From assembly GCA_046350295.1 (NCBI GenBank), contig JAXMAR010000007.1:1-64000 (forward strand): DNA of 64,000 nucleotides. Direction: 5' to 3'. The notes under the pieces are model-generated. The model saw only the letters and a program-made list of their open reading frames with translations, made no database searches and was not told the DNA's origin. The number at the start of each line of letters is the position of its first letter. The first letter of the stretch is position 1. The position numbers and the translations under genes are program-made. Below are positions 62,701 through 64,000 of the stretch, piece by piece. The DNA is from JAXMAR01 sp046350295 (GTDB taxonomy: Bacteria; Planctomycetota; Planctomycetia; Gemmatales; Gemmataceae).

Positions 62701-64000
62701 GGCCCCGAGGCGATGACGATGGCGTTGAAAGCGAGAGAACTGGATCCGGCCTCCCATTCAGAACAATATGCGATCAGCACAAGGCTTGGCGAGCGGGTTC
62801 CGATGGGCGTCCCTTCCTATCTCAAACAGGCATTCCTAGATCGAGACGTGGTCACGTCAAAAACGCCATTCCTCATCGAACGAGACTTCGTGGATGCTTC
62901 CGTCGTTTTCGCCGAGTCGCAATCGAAACACATTACCGCCTCCGACACCGCCGACCGCCTTCTCTTCTACGCCCCAAAATTCAAGCCGGATGACAGCATC
63001 TTCCGAAATCTGACGCTCTACGCTCCCGGCTTGCAGATGCAGACGTCGGATGTCCTCGCGACGCTGGAGCGCGAGGCGAAGCTGAAGCGGCCGCCGGTCA
63101 CGGGCGTCATCGACGAGAAGGCGCGGCGGCTGATCGACGCGGCGCGCGGGGCGGGATGGGAGACGGTTACGATTTCGCTTGGCGCCCCACCCCCCACCCC
63201 AGCCCTCCCCCACAAGGGGGGAGGGGGGCCGTCTCCGACTGGCGGCAAGGTCGAGGCGGGGCGTGCGCTGCAAGTGACCTACAACGGCAAGGGGCAGTTC
63301 CGCTACGTCTCTCCCTCCCCCCTCGTGGGGGAGGGTTGGGGTGGGGGGACGCTGGGCGCCGGTTTGCGGCAGGAGGTCATCGGCGACGGCGAGCGGCTCT
63401 GGCATCTCTATCCCGAGATCGGCCTGGCGGCGCGGCGAGCGTTCACGCCGTATCACTTCAGCGAGATCGGCGAGCTGGTCCCCTGGCTCGTCCCGGCCGC
63501 GGAAGACCTGGCGCGCGAGGCGGACGTCAAGTTGATCGCGGAGAACGTGGTCGCCATCGTGCCGCATGTCGAGCCGGCCATCGCGGCGCCGTCATCGACC
63601 GCCGGAACCGTACCCCCTGCCGGGATCGAGCCCCCTGCCGGGATCGAGCCCCCTGCCCCCTTGTGGGGGAGGGCTGGGGTGGGGGGTGCGGCGCCGAAGG
63701 AGAAGCCCGCGAAGGAACCAACGACCTATCAGCTTCACCTCGTCTTCGACAAGAATCGTCTCGTCGAACGCCGCGTCGTCGAGATGCCGGACGCCAAGGT
63801 CCTCGTGCGCGTCACTTACGGCGCGGACGGCGTCTGCCGGGTCTTCGACGAGAGCGGCAAGAAGACGGCGGAGACCAAGCTCGTCCGCGCGGCGGCGACG
63901 GCGCCCGATCTAACGCCGGATGTCTCCAATCTCCTCGTGTTTCGCTTCCCGCTGCGGACTTCCAGCCACCTGCTGCGCTTCGGCGGCGTGCCGGAAGAGC
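59746..64000 (+). CDS. Giant FecR-VIT-domain membrane protein, 3' end outside the window
   Basis: The frame opens at ATG 59746 (AAAAGGAGG upstream) and is still open at the window end, giving at least 1418 residues. One membrane helix near residues 16-34 (LGATLCLALAASVIYLIHH) is followed by a FecR-like domain (residues 80-215; RRVLLADGSVLYVREGAELH, VSALGTRFVV). A VIT domain covers residues 240-380 (VHIEDGFARTTIDQTYFNND, RNVYETIRWQRRDPALLEWV), and a degenerate VWA-like part (DWVILVETAANRDPLLARAQ) is near residues 488-600. The rest is unassigned. Three in-frame palindromic insertions occur near residues 1150-1310. It is similar to planctomycete VIT/VWA surface proteins. The annotation of the C-terminus needs sequence beyond this window. 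Confidence 0.88.
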   Translation, partial: MNATNDARLSRIRLCLGATLCLALAASVIYLIHHADTQRATTLPPPPITHTVLRPKELPARGSGPGLTPKARLTASVAPRLKVGDTLKTAAAERRRVLLADGSVLYVREGAELHYAAPRKVALKRGEVYVEVAPREGDDRFIVDAPGRSVSALGTRFVVRAEGKSAAVVVTQGKVSVSDVAGTLRVPSASTTLHAGQRLLANSKNVVAAERASHELDWTRELMAAAESPLVPGPANRGGALIAVDPSGQEVKLTLRKFHVDVHIEDGFARTTIDQTYFNNDNWRLEGTFTFPLPPDASLSRLAMYVEDGDASKLNEGGMAERQHARNVYETIRWQRRDPALLEWVDGSTFKMRVFPLEGRKEKRIILSYTQRLPSLYGTLRYRFPAGDGNQLVRDWSFAGRVKHGADLRVSSSSHPDMTITSKGGDTLLSTSAKEIKADKDVALEVVDPTDDRDQPRFASAIHDNAEYLMLRYRPELKTELTLQRRDWVILVETAANRDPLLARAQIDIVKNLLERAEEGDTFALLTAATRVTPWTAEPRPVNARNVADAVAFLESSHLIGALDLEKALASAAPLLAKGKNPYLVHIGAGLPALGEMDADKLVKAIPEGTRYVGIGVGRRWNRAFMKEAAERTGGFFTQINPDEPLAWRTFDLLATLGTPRLMELSVADPEGKATFLTESLALSQGEEVCAITRRDAAKGEKLPAKVIVSGKLDGKPFRREIAVDKPRPGADYLPRTWAKLEVERLLADGADKNRESITKLSLASYVMSPFTSLLVLETEEDYKTYKVDRGRKDHWAMYPCPERIPTVYEPDPKWTAWGLGEKRTVEEVMGTLMGADVVAASLMAPPYHFWVGMYRDVSIDVRRAPTGSLMFGAGVNKVEQVIIVGNEVTRDHVIRRPLGVPPRVGMPKAIDAPFLSSSSVAGTGVATQNIDPPAAFGVGLSGGEPLQWKASSVRLLASDVPRMQDWGGWRGSSYFLKNSPTLTPGPEAMTMALKARELDPASHSEQYAISTRLGERVPMGVPSYLKQAFLDRDVVTSKTPFLIERDFVDASVVFAESQSKHITASDTADRLLFYAPKFKPDDSIFRNLTLYAPGLQMQTSDVLATLEREAKLKRPPVTGVIDEKARRLIDAARGAGWETVTISLGAPPPTPALPHKGGGGPSPTGGKVEAGRALQVTYNGKGQFRYVSPSPLVGEGWGGGTLGAGLRQEVIGDGERLWHLYPEIGLAARRAFTPYHFSEIGELVPWLVPAAEDLAREADVKLIAENVVAIVPHVEPAIAAPSSTAGTVPPAGIEPPAGIEPPAPLWGRAGVGGAAPKEKPAKEPTTYQLHLVFDKNRLVERRVVEMPDAKVLVRVTYGADGVCRVFDESGKKTAETKLVRAAATAPDLTPDVSNLLVFRFPLRTSSHLLRFGGVPEE
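63191..63228 (+). repeat. G/C palindromic element inside coding sequence, copy 1
   Basis: The copy contains CCCTCCCCC-acaa-GGGGGGAGGG (63203-63225) after a CCCCACCCCAG lead. It is translated as PTPALPHKGGGG. Related copies in the opposite orientation are at 63312-63348 and 63657-63687. Confidence 0.8.
63312..63348 (-). repeat. G/C palindromic element inside coding sequence, copy 2
   Basis: The reverse complement matches copy 1 with few differences (core CCCTCCCCCACGAGGGGGGA). In this orientation it is translated as SPLVGEGWGGG, and the reading frame is kept. Confidence 0.8.
63613..63687 (-). repeat. G/C palindromic element, copy 3, with an 18-bp tandem repeat
   Basis: CCCCCTGCCGGGATCGAG is repeated at 63613-63630 and 63631-63648, with a partial third unit to 63657. 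The palindromic element follows at 63657-63687 in the orientation of copy 2 and is translated as APLWGRAGVGG. The frame is again kept. Confidence 0.75.

Noticed and set aside
63613..63657. CRISPR-like direct repeats
   Set aside because: Units are only 18 bp, directly adjacent without spacers, and translated in frame; not a CRISPR array.

Overview
The window is high-GC bacterial DNA that looks like a planctomycete, most probably of the Gemmata type. The basis is gene content: several DUF1501 Tat-exported proteins, a DUF1570 protein, a CRTAC1-type FG-GAP protein, a very large FecR/VIT surface protein, an oversized Ser/Thr kinase with a long C-terminal helical tail, zinc-ribbon membrane proteins, two ECF-type sigma factors, a MfnB homologue (C1/methanofuran chemistry) and a prenyltransferase-repeat protein. 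The genus cannot be fixed from this sequence alone.

Layout. 0-6 kb: a DUF1501 protein, an HD-domain protein, a PP2C phosphatase, an EamA exporter and an aspartate-type aminotransferase. 6-7.3 kb: a frameshifted ISAzo13-type insertion sequence wedged exactly between the aminotransferase stop and the next ribosome-binding site. 7.3-13.6 kb: membrane and secreted proteins, tRNA-Gly, trpF and a methyltransferase. 13.7-18.3 kb: a five-gene leftward unit led by an ECF sigma factor and a zinc-finger anti-sigma-like protein, with exported products behind. 18.4-25.4 kb: truA, a c-type heme sensor-like protein, a frameshifted exported protein, and mraZ-rsmH followed by a membrane LysM protein, with a clear MraZ-type operator upstream of mraZ. 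25.9-31.5 kb: a second sigma factor, PilZ protein, oxidoreductase, a toxin-antitoxin-like pair, DUF1501 protein, small lipoprotein, tRNA-Glu and a Clp-N protein.

31.5-37.8 kb is full of reading-frame breaks. A MazEF-like pair, an SH3-like protein, a surface protein, a prenyltransferase-repeat protein and a histidine kinase can be recognised, but only by moving between frames. Their motifs are well preserved across the breaks, so these are either very recent indels or uncorrected sequence errors. Three isolated frameshifts elsewhere (about 15.05, 20.84 and 49.27 kb) point the same way.

38-64 kb is orderly again: mfnB, an MscS channel, an iron alcohol dehydrogenase, a DUF1501 relic with an internal deletion, gamma-glutamyltransferase, a HEAT-repeat lipoprotein, a frameshifted DUF1501 protein, a pair of overlapping small genes, a large membrane protein, an FG-GAP/UnbV protein, a Ser/Thr kinase, hemL, a VOC protein, a small alpha/beta hydrolase and a giant FecR-VIT protein that runs off the window. 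Intergenic spaces carry at least six sequence families of short perfect palindromes. A further G/C-rich palindromic element has inserted three times in frame inside the FecR-VIT gene.
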